A DNA stretch of 64,000 nucleotides from WTFY01 sp964614915 (GTDB lineage: Bacteria > Pseudomonadota > Gammaproteobacteria > UBA4575): the NCBI GenBank assembly GCA_964614915.1, contig CAZTNC010000019.1:253240-317239 (forward strand), written 5' to 3'. How positions within the stretch are numbered: position 1 is the first letter of the stretch; each line of letters starts with the position of its first letter. Positions 36,001 to 44,636 of this stretch are shown one piece after another. The translations under genes and the position numbers were made by a program. A model generated the notes under the pieces. The model was given only the letters and a program-made list of their open reading frames with translations, had not been told where the DNA came from and did not search any database.

Positions 36001-36927
36001 TTAAAGTTTTGCGAAGGAATTGTTAAGGCCAACGTGGTACTGAGCCCAGGCATGAACTAGTCCCGAAAAATTTGGCAGTTCACTTCGTGTGATAATTTCG
36101 TCTTCTGTTAAATCTGATGCTTCAGACAGCTGTTCAAACATAATTTTTCGTAACCCAGTTTCCTCAATCGGTTTTTCTCCCTCTCCAACCGCTCTAATTG
36201 CTATCTCAGTGAATATTGCTGCAGTCATCTCGTAGCAAAAAAGATTCGCCATCCCCTCATCGTTCTCAAGAACTTGGAACGCCTCTCGGTGATTATCATT
36301 AAAAAGGATTTCCACGATCTCGGCAGGCGGACGTTCTAGATCTTCTCCTAGCCAGCGAATGAGCCACACTGTGTCTCTTGACGTGCCTTGTTTTTCAAAC
36401 TCCTCTGGAGACACCCAACGAGTCGGTATTTTGGAGGCTTGAGTCATGGTGCGAATCTTGAAGGTCCGGCGTGCTACGACATCCCCTTTGTGAAAAGCAA
36501 TGCCAAGCTCTCTCTCCGTAGTCTCCAAAGGCGTAGCTACGATGCTCACATCCACACGCCCGGACCGAGAAAATCCTGACCATGCCGATGACAATTTAAT
36601 GGGCTTGGTAGGCAATGCTCGGGCCTCGCACTGGTATGCTTTTGCAAATTTGTTTAGTTCTCGGTCACGGATTACCACTGACAGCATGATCTCATCCGCA
36701 GCCAAACCCGTAGAACGGACAAGTTCATCTAGGTTGGCTTCAATTCTGAGTGCAGGTTGGAAATCTTCCCAGAAGTCAGATTTCATGATCAGTCGCGTGT
36801 CAGTGGCATCAAATGATTCTGAAAGTCGAAGTCGTAGCGTACAGGCCTCAAGTCCTTTGCTAGACGTCTTGAAGGGCTCGATGGACTCGTTCTCATTTGC
36901 ATTCCAAGAAATTTTTGTTTCGTTCAT
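36001..36927 (-). CDS. Unknown protein of putative defence operon (308 aa)
   Basis: A 308-residue soluble protein of unknown family. The N-terminal half is strand-rich and resembles no domain I can name; the C-terminal half is helical and acidic (VEILFNDNHREAFQVL, YEMTAAIFTEIAIRAVG). Its ATG overlaps the stop of the GHKL ATPase gene (ATGA), and the next gene begins 12 bases after its stop. This tight coupling suggests it forms a complex with the ATPase. Confidence 0.7.
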   Translation of the reverse strand: MNETKISWNANENESIEPFKTSSKGLEACTLRLRLSESFDATDTRLIMKSDFWEDFQPALRIEANLDELVRSTGLAADEIMLSVVIRDRELNKFAKAYQCEARALPTKPIKLSSAWSGFSRSGRVDVSIVATPLETTERELGIAFHKGDVVARRTFKIRTMTQASKIPTRWVSPEEFEKQGTSRDTVWLIRWLGEDLERPPAEIVEILFNDNHREAFQVLENDEGMANLFCYEMTAAIFTEIAIRAVGEGEKPIEETGLRKIMFEQLSEASDLTEDEIITRSELPNFSGLVHAWAQYHVGLNNSFAKL

Positions 36928-38774
36928 GCGTCTTCACCCCCAGATGACGCCGTCAAATCTCTAACGACGGTCACAGCCCAACGCGTCCTCCAACTCGGGT
37001 GTACATGAGCCGATGCGTGAAACGCTAAGGGTCTGTCAGGAATAAGTTTGACTCCAAACGAATCTGAACGGTTGGGTATAGATGCTCCGTCAGCATCAAA
37101 TACGGTGCAGGAAATGGACGTGCCCGGTTTGGCCTCTGCATCTTCTAAGACTTTCAAGATGACTTTAACCTTGCAAAGAACCGGTTCCACGCTAACTCCT
37201 TCCGCCAATGCAACTGTGAAATCAAGATGATCGATGACGGGATCACAATTAAAGTCTCGTCTTCCCTTCTTGTGAACGGTGAATGCCCGTCGTGCTGGCT
37301 TAGGACGAGACGGGGGTCCCTTCTTCCTTTTTCGAAATATCGGTCCAAGTATGTCGTCCAGAAAGTCCAGGCCCTCGCTGGTAGTAGTTGAGGGAGCATC
37401 TTTCTGCCTTGTCTGAAAATCCCGAAAACGCTCCTTGATTCGGTGATGCGTAAGTCGAACCAAGTCTGCTGCACTCTCGCCCAGAGATCTTCGCAATCGA
37501 GCATTACTTTCATTCCACTCATCGTGTGCTTCTGGTTCAGAAAGGGTGAAACATTTGCTGGGCTTCTTGCCGATGGCCTCAAACACGCCAACTGCATCTG
37601 GATCACCTTCTCTTGCATAATCTGAATTGTACTGAATGACCAAACCACTACGGATGAGTGCGACTGTGTTTGCAAGCGCATTTTGCTCTGCCTTAATTCC
37701 TCCAAGCGCTTTCAAGCACAGGTGACCAACTTCGCCACTAACTGCAAGATTGATCTTCTTGTTCTCGTAAGCTTCCGGCTCTACGCCCTGCTTAATGTTC
37801 GCATAGCAATCAACAAACGGCTTTATGTCAGGTCTATCGCTTGGTCTTGGCAGTAGTAGTTTCGATTCTTCATCAAAGAACTCCAAATCGACATATTCCT
37901 TTGCATGTGCATTGAATGTCCGTGGCCACCAAAATTTTTCACAGGCATCGAGACAATCAGATGGCAACATGTCGCAATCCAATAGCATCACCGTCAGACC
38001 CGTATCATCCGGCGATCTCACTTCCAAGCCTACGCTTCTAGCAAGCTCATGAGCGTCGTCGTCAATCAGTGGTCTTGCAGGGTAATCTTCATTGCCGGAA
38101 GCAGGGCCAAAAAATGCATGGCCAGTGTAGTCGCTGTTTTCAATCCTGTGGCCCGGCAAGAAGGCCGTAGCCATGAATCTCGCACTCGCACCGCCCGTAG
38201 AATCAGTCGGCTCAAAGCATGAATAATATGCCATCGTACGTATCTTGGACGTCACCGCATACACCATCTTTCCAACCCCATAGGACCCCAGCAAATCTCC
38301 AGCATCCTCCAACTTGTTAGATGTATAAATCGAAAGGACTAAATTGTAGAAGCGGCTGTTTACTCCTTCACTTGTTCGCCAGTTCCCACCAAGTCCGTTG
38401 GTGTTGTGATCGGTGAGCAGTAGGGCTGAGATCGGCACATCTAGATCGTTCAAGCAGCTAAGGCAGGTCTCCTCATACTTGAACCAGCCATGAGCCTCAG
38501 GAAAGGATTTTGCGCGTTCCGCAATTTCTGCCAAACCAAATTTGCTTACTAGGGCAGATTTCTCTTCGCCCCGATACTGTCTGCGCCTAACGGAAAAGCG
38601 CACTGGGCCACTAGCATCGTCCCTTCGTTCATCGGCCGAGTTTTGTATCGCCTCTCGCATGAGAAGTTCGGCATCCGACAGTCGTGTGTGCTGCAGAGGA
38701 TTAGCCATCTGGTCAGCAGGAACCATCATTGCAGCCTGTCGTAGGAAATGCCAAGTAGGGTTCATGTCATCCAT
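36924..38774 (-). CDS. GHKL (HSP90/MutL-like) ATPase of putative defence operon
   Basis: A 616-residue protein with a GHKL ATPase core. The N-box is LLMREAIQNSADE, with the Glu that activates water and the Asn that binds magnesium. The G1-like segment is LLTDHNTNGLGG, and the lid is LLGSYGVGKMVYAVTS (GxxGxGK). The C-terminal half is of unknown fold, with a lysine-rich linker (FRKRKKGPPSRPKPARR). MutL/MORC-like GHKL ATPases are known partners of methyltransferases and Vsr-fold nucleases in predicted restriction systems. ATG 38774 is preferred; TTG 38789 is an alternative. It heads the operon, downstream of a palindromic operator. Confidence 0.8.
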   Translation of the reverse strand: MDDMNPTWHFLRQAAMMVPADQMANPLQHTRLSDAELLMREAIQNSADERRDDASGPVRFSVRRRQYRGEEKSALVSKFGLAEIAERAKSFPEAHGWFKYEETCLSCLNDLDVPISALLLTDHNTNGLGGNWRTSEGVNSRFYNLVLSIYTSNKLEDAGDLLGSYGVGKMVYAVTSKIRTMAYYSCFEPTDSTGGASARFMATAFLPGHRIENSDYTGHAFFGPASGNEDYPARPLIDDDAHELARSVGLEVRSPDDTGLTVMLLDCDMLPSDCLDACEKFWWPRTFNAHAKEYVDLEFFDEESKLLLPRPSDRPDIKPFVDCYANIKQGVEPEAYENKKINLAVSGEVGHLCLKALGGIKAEQNALANTVALIRSGLVIQYNSDYAREGDPDAVGVFEAIGKKPSKCFTLSEPEAHDEWNESNARLRRSLGESAADLVRLTHHRIKERFRDFQTRQKDAPSTTTSEGLDFLDDILGPIFRKRKKGPPSRPKPARRAFTVHKKGRRDFNCDPVIDHLDFTVALAEGVSVEPVLCKVKVILKVLEDAEAKPGTSISCTVFDADGASIPNRSDSFGVKLIPDRPLAFHASAHVHPSWRTRWAVTVVRDLTASSGGEDA

Positions 38775-38817
38775 AACTCGTGCTGACAATATCGGCTCTT
38801 ATTAAGTACCAAGCGGA

Positions 38818-38845
38818 TGGCTAGGACTAGCCAATAATATAGCCA
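38818..38845 (-). promoter_or_regulatory. Palindromic operator and promoter of the defence operon
   Basis: TGGCTA (38818-38823) and TAGCCA (38828-38833) form a perfect inverted repeat with a 4-base centre, 44 bases upstream of the ATPase start. An additional TAGCCA lies at 38840-38845. Between them, on the minus strand, TATATTAT gives a -10-like element, so a protein bound here would block RNA polymerase. A good -35 hexamer is not seen. Confidence 0.5.
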
Positions 38846-39188
38846 GTTGTATTCGTTCTTATAACTTATCTAAATCACGCCGCTCACTTGTAGTGTGCAG
38901 ACCCTCAGCGTACTGACTCCAGCTGATGACCTACGCTGCCTTGCTCTTGATGGCGTGGGTCAAAATCCCAAAACGGCAGTTTGTCCAACTCAATTGGTCG
39001 TCAGCCTCAACAGACAGGATATCTATGGCCTTCATGCTGAGCTGGGTAGCACTCACCATGAAGTCTCCAAGCCATCTGACCGCCAACACCTTACAAAATT
39101 AGCCTTTCTATCGCAATGGACTGAGTCAAGAATAGCAACGAGACATCTCACGCTCTAGCATTTATCGGTGCGGCACTTGAAACGGGAT
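38846..39188. other. Intergenic stretch without a recognised gene
   Basis: About 340 bases between the defence-operon promoter and the DUF3883 gene. Open frames on both strands are short and match nothing I recognise. It may hold a decayed gene, and it must carry the terminator of the DUF3883 transcript. Confidence 0.4.
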
Positions 39189-40019
39189 TTAAAACCCACA
39201 CCGAAATTCTATTGGTGTCAACCGAACATGTTCGTTAAGCGGCGGTTTTAATTTGTATGCAGTGGGGCTCCAGGAAAAGTTGTAGAGACGGACTAGCCGA
39301 AATCTGTCCTGATATTTTTCAGAAATACGCCACTCATTCGCCGATAAGTAGAAAGGCATTTTTGCGTAGCCATTGGTTGTTTTGACTTCCAGCCAGCGCT
39401 CCTCTCCATGTTCAGAAAAGGATAAAATGTCATAGCCCAACCCATCGCCATGTACCTTTGATGCCCAGCAGACATCAGCGACAAGGTCACCTCTTCCACA
39501 GGCCAATAGCCGGTCCTTTTCAGATTGCAGTACAAATGCCTCACCTGCTTCACCAAGATCACGCATCCCAGTAGTACGCTGCGACTGATCAACCTTGCTG
39601 ATCATCTGGAAAATAGCTTGGTGGTCAGCCTTCCATTTCTTACCAATCCCAGGTGCGGGCTCATAGATCAAATCTTTGTGAATTTGGATGTTTGTCCCAG
39701 CTGCGCTAGCGAGAGCCTCATAAAGTCCATGTTGGGCAAGATAATCCTCAATGACCTTGAACATGGCAAGCTGATAGTGGGTGAGCGGCTTGTAGCCCTG
39801 GATGAAAGGCAAGCCGAGACTCGCTAGGACAGCACTGATGTTGCAATGCTTGTACTCTATTGAGCGATGCGAACGCCCAATCCGATCCTGCAGCGTTTGA
39901 TTGTGTTTTGATTTGACGTACTGACCACCTGCAAGCTCAATTTGCAGCATGTCCATATAGTCGGCAACGATGATCTTGATCTCAGGGGTGGTCCAGTTTT
40001 TTCTTACAGACTGTTGCAC
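39189..40019 (-). CDS. DUF3883 nuclease-like protein
   Basis: A 276-residue protein. The N-terminal helical domain reads IKIIVADYMDMLQIELAGG and SIEYKHCNISAVLASLGLP, with GYKPLTHYQ, typical of DUF3883-linked proteins. The C-terminal DUF3883 domain has GEAGEAFVL, GLGYDILSF, RWLEVKTTNG and FYLSANEW, a PD-(D/E)XK-like arrangement with E, D and E-x-K acids positioned for metal-dependent DNA cleavage. Such proteins occur in defence islands. The frame starts at a GTG (40019). It lies 13 bases after the unknown 300-residue gene, so the two are co-transcribed. Confidence 0.78.
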   Translation of the reverse strand: MQQSVRKNWTTPEIKIIVADYMDMLQIELAGGQYVKSKHNQTLQDRIGRSHRSIEYKHCNISAVLASLGLPFIQGYKPLTHYQLAMFKVIEDYLAQHGLYEALASAAGTNIQIHKDLIYEPAPGIGKKWKADHQAIFQMISKVDQSQRTTGMRDLGEAGEAFVLQSEKDRLLACGRGDLVADVCWASKVHGDGLGYDILSFSEHGEERWLEVKTTNGYAKMPFYLSANEWRISEKYQDRFRLVRLYNFSWSPTAYKLKPPLNEHVRLTPIEFRCGF

Positions 40020-40032
40020 TCGGCATGTCCCA

Positions 40033-40935
40033 CTAAATTGTCAAGCTCTCTTGCGGCTTATGCGGGTCACCAGAATTCGCTATGATTTGAAAGCGCGTGT
40101 GCCAACTCAAAGAGTGCGTTAAGTGCTCAAACCTATGATCTGAGTACTCAATTACATCTAGCACATTTGATGCATCCAAGTTCCTTGTCACAGAAAGATC
40201 AAACTCTGCCGATGGTTCTGCGTACTCAAATTCGCTAGCAATCAGATACGCAGCAAAGTGTTCTGAAAAGTAAGGATGAAATATTTTTGCACGTGTGAAT
40301 GGTATCGTGCAAACCACTATGCAAGGTACACCGATCAAACGCAGTTTGTTGCCAATGCTTGTGTTGTTTTCAAACTCCCTATAAATGGCCTCACCGCCCC
40401 AAGAGCGAAATAACCGATAAACTGCCCCGCAATCACGCAAAACTGTACGGTTTGCACAAAAACAAATTTTGTTTGATCGCGCACCGTGCCTGTTATCCAA
40501 AGACTCGGAGAGCGATTGACTATTCATAAAATACTCATACTCGCGCTGTTCCAAGTATCCATTAGAAAGGCACTCATGGAGCCTCTTGTGCACCAGCCCT
40601 GCTGATAGGACCTGAAGGCCTTCCTGTTTGATATTTTCAATTTCCTCCCTCGTCAAACGAGTGCAGTGATATACAACGATTTGATGCGGGGTCAGAAGAA
40701 TTTCAAGCTTCGCCATTAATTTTAAATATGACTGTTTAAATTTGTTCTCAGGCGGATTTATCCTTAAAAAAACATCTTCCATACAGCGTTGTTCAATATT
40801 TAAGCGTTCCCTATTGAATGAAACGATAAGCGGTTTATTGCGAATTGCTTCCTGTTTAAACTCAGATGGCCAGCTACCAAGATCCTCTATCTCTACATTC
40901 ATATTTTGTCCATTTGTCTCATTCAATCCAGGCAC
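40033..40935 (-). CDS. Unknown protein, possibly ADP-ribosyltransferase-like
   Basis: A 300-residue soluble protein. I do not recognise the family. A segment IVVYHCTRLTREEIENIKQ followed by EGLQVLS resembles the YHxT...I...GL start of DarT-like and other ADP-ribosyltransferase folds; a later GGEAIYREFE could hold a catalytic glutamate. This is a weak pattern resemblance, not a call. AT-rich, GTG start at 40935 or ATG at 40902. It probably forms an operon with the DUF3883 gene downstream. Confidence 0.55.
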   Translation of the reverse strand: MPGLNETNGQNMNVEIEDLGSWPSEFKQEAIRNKPLIVSFNRERLNIEQRCMEDVFLRINPPENKFKQSYLKLMAKLEILLTPHQIVVYHCTRLTREEIENIKQEGLQVLSAGLVHKRLHECLSNGYLEQREYEYFMNSQSLSESLDNRHGARSNKICFCANRTVLRDCGAVYRLFRSWGGEAIYREFENNTSIGNKLRLIGVPCIVVCTIPFTRAKIFHPYFSEHFAAYLIASEFEYAEPSAEFDLSVTRNLDASNVLDVIEYSDHRFEHLTHSLSWHTRFQIIANSGDPHKPQESLTI

Positions 40936-41121
40936 CTACATACAAGATTACTCAGGCTCATGCATTTGCCCCTCATGGAAACTCTAGGCTACCTGAATAT
41001 GACAGATGTCATCGTATTACCCCATGTATAGGCTGCTGATCTTAGAATCATTTTATGGCAAAGCGCATTTGCACAGTGTCTTTGCAGTAAGCTAGCAGCT
41101 CTCCATTAATAGCGAAGAACG

Positions 41122-41808
41122 CTATTGTGGCCATCTCCTTCTTTCAGGAATTTTGATCAATACCTTTCTGATACTCTCTGCATGGAGACTGTTCCTGAAT
41201 TGGTACAACAGATGAAAAATGCCACGCATATGTTGTGGTGATATTGAAATAGGATCGCCAGGTTGAAAAAGTTTAATTAACTTGCAATTGTTTATGTCAT
41301 CAAGTGCAACCTCTTGGTGATGAACTATGGAGTTCCTTAGAAGCCGAATATCCCCCCATAGATCAAAGCTCGCATGCTCACGAAGTTCTTCACAGGTGCA
41401 TCCGTGGTGTCTTTTTGCCATGCAGTACTCGCGACGAAAATAACTTTCCCAATAGGCATAGAAATATACGCTGCATACATTAGCAAGTGTTTTAAAGTTG
41501 CTGCCTTCTGGTTCGTTCCTGGCCTTTGCCTCTTTCACGGTACCAACATGCAAACCTGAGGCAACATATTCTTGATTAAAAATCTTGCCGTATTCAAGAC
41601 GCTTACTATCCCAGAATTCATTCGTATCAAGATCAAAGCCTTGATAGCGGGCACGTTCAATTTCTTGATCGGATGCCACCTTCTCTTTGAACCAAACAAA
41701 GCCCGCAACAGCATCATGATAGAAGGCGTGCATTTGATCATAGTGAAAGCTAAACTCCTTCCATAGCTCACTCATGCGCTCATAATTTATTTCTCTATTT
41801 TCCATCAT
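41122..41808 (-). CDS. HEPN-like protein of unknown function
   Basis: A 228-residue mostly helical protein. RLLRNSIVHHQE near residue 160 contains R-N-S-I-V-H, the Rx4H pattern of HEPN domains, preceded by a helix with YFYAYWESYFRREYC, a common arrangement in HEPN or RiboL-PSP-HEPN-like proteins. HEPN proteins of this kind are often RNases in toxin or abortive-infection systems. GGAG lies 5-8 bases before the double ATG at 41808/41805. It stands between an AT-rich spacer and the 300-residue unknown gene. Confidence 0.6.
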   Translation of the reverse strand: MMENREINYERMSELWKEFSFHYDQMHAFYHDAVAGFVWFKEKVASDQEIERARYQGFDLDTNEFWDSKRLEYGKIFNQEYVASGLHVGTVKEAKARNEPEGSNFKTLANVCSVYFYAYWESYFRREYCMAKRHHGCTCEELREHASFDLWGDIRLLRNSIVHHQEVALDDINNCKLIKLFQPGDPISISPQHMRGIFHLLYQFRNSLHAESIRKVLIKIPERRRWPQ

Positions 41809-42183
41809 CGGTCTCCACTTGAACTTGGTATATGGGTATTGCGGTATTACCCAAGTAAGAACAAGAAAAATGTTTGCTTTTGTAAATTCTCCAGGTCACG
41901 ATGAAAATGACAGTGGAAGTGATTCTGGAAATCCAAGTAAATACTGGAACTAGGAACGAGGTGGTTGTTGCGGAAGAGAGAATTTCTCGCAATCAATACG
42001 GAAAGTATCTTGCCTAGCAGTGCAGAGGGGCACCATCAACCGGATTAACGGTGCATTCGCACAGCCATTCATCGGCTCCATGTTCTAGATGTTGCCGAAT
42101 ATCTTCGCATTGACCAGAGAATTGACGACCCTCTACTGACAAAGCTGCAATCTCCGGTCACGGGAATGCTAAATTTACCTGGG
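41809..42183. other. Intergenic stretch at the edge of the AT-rich block
   Basis: No convincing gene. A 38-codon frame at about 41900-42020 and a longer frame open from 42044 rightward exist on the plus strand; the second runs through the antisense of the hydroxylase gene and is probably spurious. Base composition changes from AT-rich to GC-rich here, so it may be the right junction of an acquired segment. Confidence 0.4.
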
Positions 42184-42861
42184 TCACTTGTAGGTACCGA
42201 AAAACAGGTCCCAGACGGGCAGGATCGAGGAAAAATTCTTGTTCTGGTCTTTCCAGTGATGACGGTCGTGTCGGATGACCCAGCTGTTCAACCATCCGAA
42301 CGCCGGATGCGGAAACACCAGGCTTGTGTGATTCGCGATATTGGCCCAGGCGTGGATGAGTGCGATCACCAGAAAAGAAACCACGCTCAGCGGTGCGAAC
42401 AGGTACATGCTGACAAACAGCAGTGTCAACGCGGCCAGCGCCTCTGCCGGATTTATGTACATCCCGTCGAGAGCTTCAGGATAGCGGACCTTGTGGTGGG
42501 TGCCGTGCACCCAGCGAAACATGACCGGGCGGTGAAGAAAGCGGTGCATGCCGTAATACAGCAACTCGAACACCAGCAGGACACCGGCAATCTGCAGCAC
42601 CACTGCCCAGACCGAGACAGGCCCGATGTGGATGAGCCGATCCCTGAACAGGAAAATGAACGCGAGATAGTACGCCATGCAAAGTACGCCGTTCAGCCCG
42701 ATAAGCAGGTAATGTCGCCTCAGGGGCGGAGTTTGCTCGGTCACGGGCCGGATGCGATAGCTGTCGAATTTTCCGGAGCCCAGGGCATAAATCGCAAACG
42801 CTCCGTATGTCGATATGAACACAAAGATCGCAGCTATCCCGAATACAAGTACATAGTCCAT
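42184..42861 (-). CDS. Fatty-acid hydroxylase / sterol desaturase superfamily membrane protein
   Basis: A 225-residue membrane protein with about four spans and the histidine boxes of the superfamily: HRFLH, HGTHH, and HDRHH near the C-terminus with an additional NHT segment. These bind a di-iron centre that inserts oxygen into lipid C-H bonds. Substrate is unknown (sterol, fatty acid or carotenoid). ATG 42861 is assumed; TTG starts upstream (42897) would add 12 residues. An adjacent mscS and a nearby sterol-methyltransferase-like gene face the same direction. Confidence 0.8.
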   Translation of the reverse strand: MDYVLVFGIAAIFVFISTYGAFAIYALGSGKFDSYRIRPVTEQTPPLRRHYLLIGLNGVLCMAYYLAFIFLFRDRLIHIGPVSVWAVVLQIAGVLLVFELLYYGMHRFLHRPVMFRWVHGTHHKVRYPEALDGMYINPAEALAALTLLFVSMYLFAPLSVVSFLVIALIHAWANIANHTSLVFPHPAFGWLNSWVIRHDRHHWKDQNKNFSSILPVWDLFFGTYK

Positions 42862-42977
42862 AAGAGGATTCAAACATACCAACAATCCTGTCGTCAAAAC
42901 CCCAAAGAGTCCTGTTGCAGACGTTGATGACGTCGGTAGGGAATTACAACTTTAGGCAGCAGGTACAGGCCGAGGTA

Positions 42978-44315
42978 TCAGGCGCCGGGACCGGGAGGAA
43001 GGCCAACGTCCTTGGCAATCGATTTCACATGCAGGTCTCTTTGCGGGTACGGGATCTGCACGCCATGCTCATGGAAAAGGTCCCACACGCCAAGCAACAC
43101 CTCGTTTTTCACGTTCGCGCAGCCGTTCATCGGGTCCTTGATCCAGATACGGATCTCAAGGTCCACGGAACTGTCCCCGAAACCCGTGACCAGACAGGTG
43201 GGTACGGGAGAGCCCAGCACCCGCTTGACGCGGTTGGCCGCGCGCTTGCACAGCTCGATGGCCAGAGCCACGTCCGACTCGTAGTGAATTCCGAGCGGAA
43301 TCCTCAGGCGTACGTTTTCATGGCTGTGCGACCAGTTCTCCACGCGGTTGGCGATGAGCTCCTCGTTCGGCACCAGGTGCTCGATGCCGTCTCGGGTGAT
43401 CACCGAGACATAGCGCGCACCCAGGGTCTCCACCCGGCCGTACTGCCCGGCCACGAGGATGGTATCCCCGGGCTTGATCGACTTGTCGGTCAGCAGGATG
43501 AAGCCTGCGACGAGGTTCGAGAAGATCTTCTGCAGGCCAAATCCGAGGCCCACGCCGATGGCCCCGCCGAACACCACCAGGGCCGTGAGATCGATGCCGA
43601 CGGAGCCGAGCGCGAACAGGAAGGCCGCGACGATGATCAGGATCTTGAGGATCTTGGCGGTCAGCACCTTGGTCGTTCGCGAGAGCCCCTGGCTTGCCTG
43701 GATGCGTGTCTCGAGCATGCGCACGATGAACAGCCCCAGCCACAGGAACACGGCCACGGCAATGGCCGAGGCCACGATATCGTAGACACTGAGGGTCGTG
43801 GCGCCGAGGTGAAACGTCCTGGCATCCAGGAATTCGATCAGGGGGATCAGCAGACCGAATACATGCAGGGCGGCGATCCCCCAGATGAAGGTCGCCACCG
43901 TCCTGCCGATCAGGTGATCGGCAATGATCGATGAGCCGAGGCGAATGATGGCCCAGGCGAAAGTCAGGATGAGCGCGGCCTCGATCAGCGCGTAGGGTTG
44001 CTCAAGACGGGTGTACAGGGCCGCGAAAACCCCGAGCCACACGAGCAGCAGGATCGGCACGGCAAACTTGAGCATGACACCGGTCAGGAAGGATGCAATG
44101 CGGACCTGTTCGGTGGACTTGAGGGTGGCCAGCCGGGGTTTGATGGTCTTGGCCAGCGCCAGTGTGACGATCAGTCCTGCGACAATGATGGCGATCTGGG
44201 TAAGATTGTCCGGTGCGAATACATGTTGGCTGGCCCACTGGGAAGCATGTCCGAGGGATTCGGCCCAGGTAAGCGGGTCCAGCATAGTCTCAATGAGCGT
44301 CTTGTTCTCGTCCAT
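42978..44315 (-). CDS. MscS-family mechanosensitive channel
   Basis: A 445-residue inner-membrane protein. Four or five hydrophobic spans precede the MscS core: the TM3 pore helix LVVFGGAIGVGLGFGLQ then KIFSNLVAGFILL, and the cytoplasmic beta domain with IKPGDTILVAGQYGRVETLG and VPNEELIANRVENWSH. It opens under membrane tension and relieves turgor. The ATG at 44315 has GGAGG upstream at a rather long 12 bases; the open frame reaches a TTG at 44333. Ends with GLPPGPGA. Confidence 0.9.
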   Translation of the reverse strand: MDENKTLIETMLDPLTWAESLGHASQWASQHVFAPDNLTQIAIIVAGLIVTLALAKTIKPRLATLKSTEQVRIASFLTGVMLKFAVPILLLVWLGVFAALYTRLEQPYALIEAALILTFAWAIIRLGSSIIADHLIGRTVATFIWGIAALHVFGLLIPLIEFLDARTFHLGATTLSVYDIVASAIAVAVFLWLGLFIVRMLETRIQASQGLSRTTKVLTAKILKILIIVAAFLFALGSVGIDLTALVVFGGAIGVGLGFGLQKIFSNLVAGFILLTDKSIKPGDTILVAGQYGRVETLGARYVSVITRDGIEHLVPNEELIANRVENWSHSHENVRLRIPLGIHYESDVALAIELCKRAANRVKRVLGSPVPTCLVTGFGDSSVDLEIRIWIKDPMNGCANVKNEVLLGVWDLFHEHGVQIPYPQRDLHVKSIAKDVGLPPGPGA

Positions 44316-44333
44316 AGCGTCGGATCCTCCCAA

Positions 44334-44490
44334 GAGCGATTGGCACTCTCAGGTGGCTGCCTCTGCCAAGCATGGTATCAATTTCTCAGGGTGAAAAAAG
44401 CTTAGGCGTTACCCCAATCCCTGCTGATGACTGTACAGCTTGGAAAGTGCACTCCGGTAATCAAGAAAACCACATTCAAGTGGATGGTAA
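44334..44490. other. Intergenic spacer upstream of mscS
   Basis: No gene seen; it must carry the mscS promoter reading leftward. Confidence 0.4.
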
Positions 44491-44601
44491 ATGCAGGGTC
44501 CTTACACAGGTGATGTAGGGGATTTTGGCAAGCATGGCCTGCTGCACACCTTGTCTTTATCCGAAATCACCAACAAAGGCGGGACCGTGCTTAAGTCTTG
44601 A
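44491..44601 (+). pseudogene. Remnant of an unknown protein (GDVGDFGKHGLL motif)
   Basis: A 36-codon frame beginning MQGPYTGDVGDFGKHGLL and ending TVLKS. This opening resembles that of a widespread hypothetical protein family whose members start with a short lead followed by GDIGDFGKYGLLR. After about 20 residues the similarity stops, so this looks like a decayed 5' fragment. No Shine-Dalgarno is clear. Confidence 0.4.
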
Positions 44602-44636
44602 TGTAGTTGGTGCAGAGCCAAATAATTTGCAGTGTT

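Noticed and set aside
38895..39158. 87-codon plus-strand frame in the spacer beside the defence operon
   Set aside because: No start signal, no recognised motif and no support from context.
42044..42927. Plus-strand frame open from 42044 through 42927
   Set aside because: It is antisense to the hydroxylase gene over most of its length; the first 50 codons look protein-like but match nothing I know.
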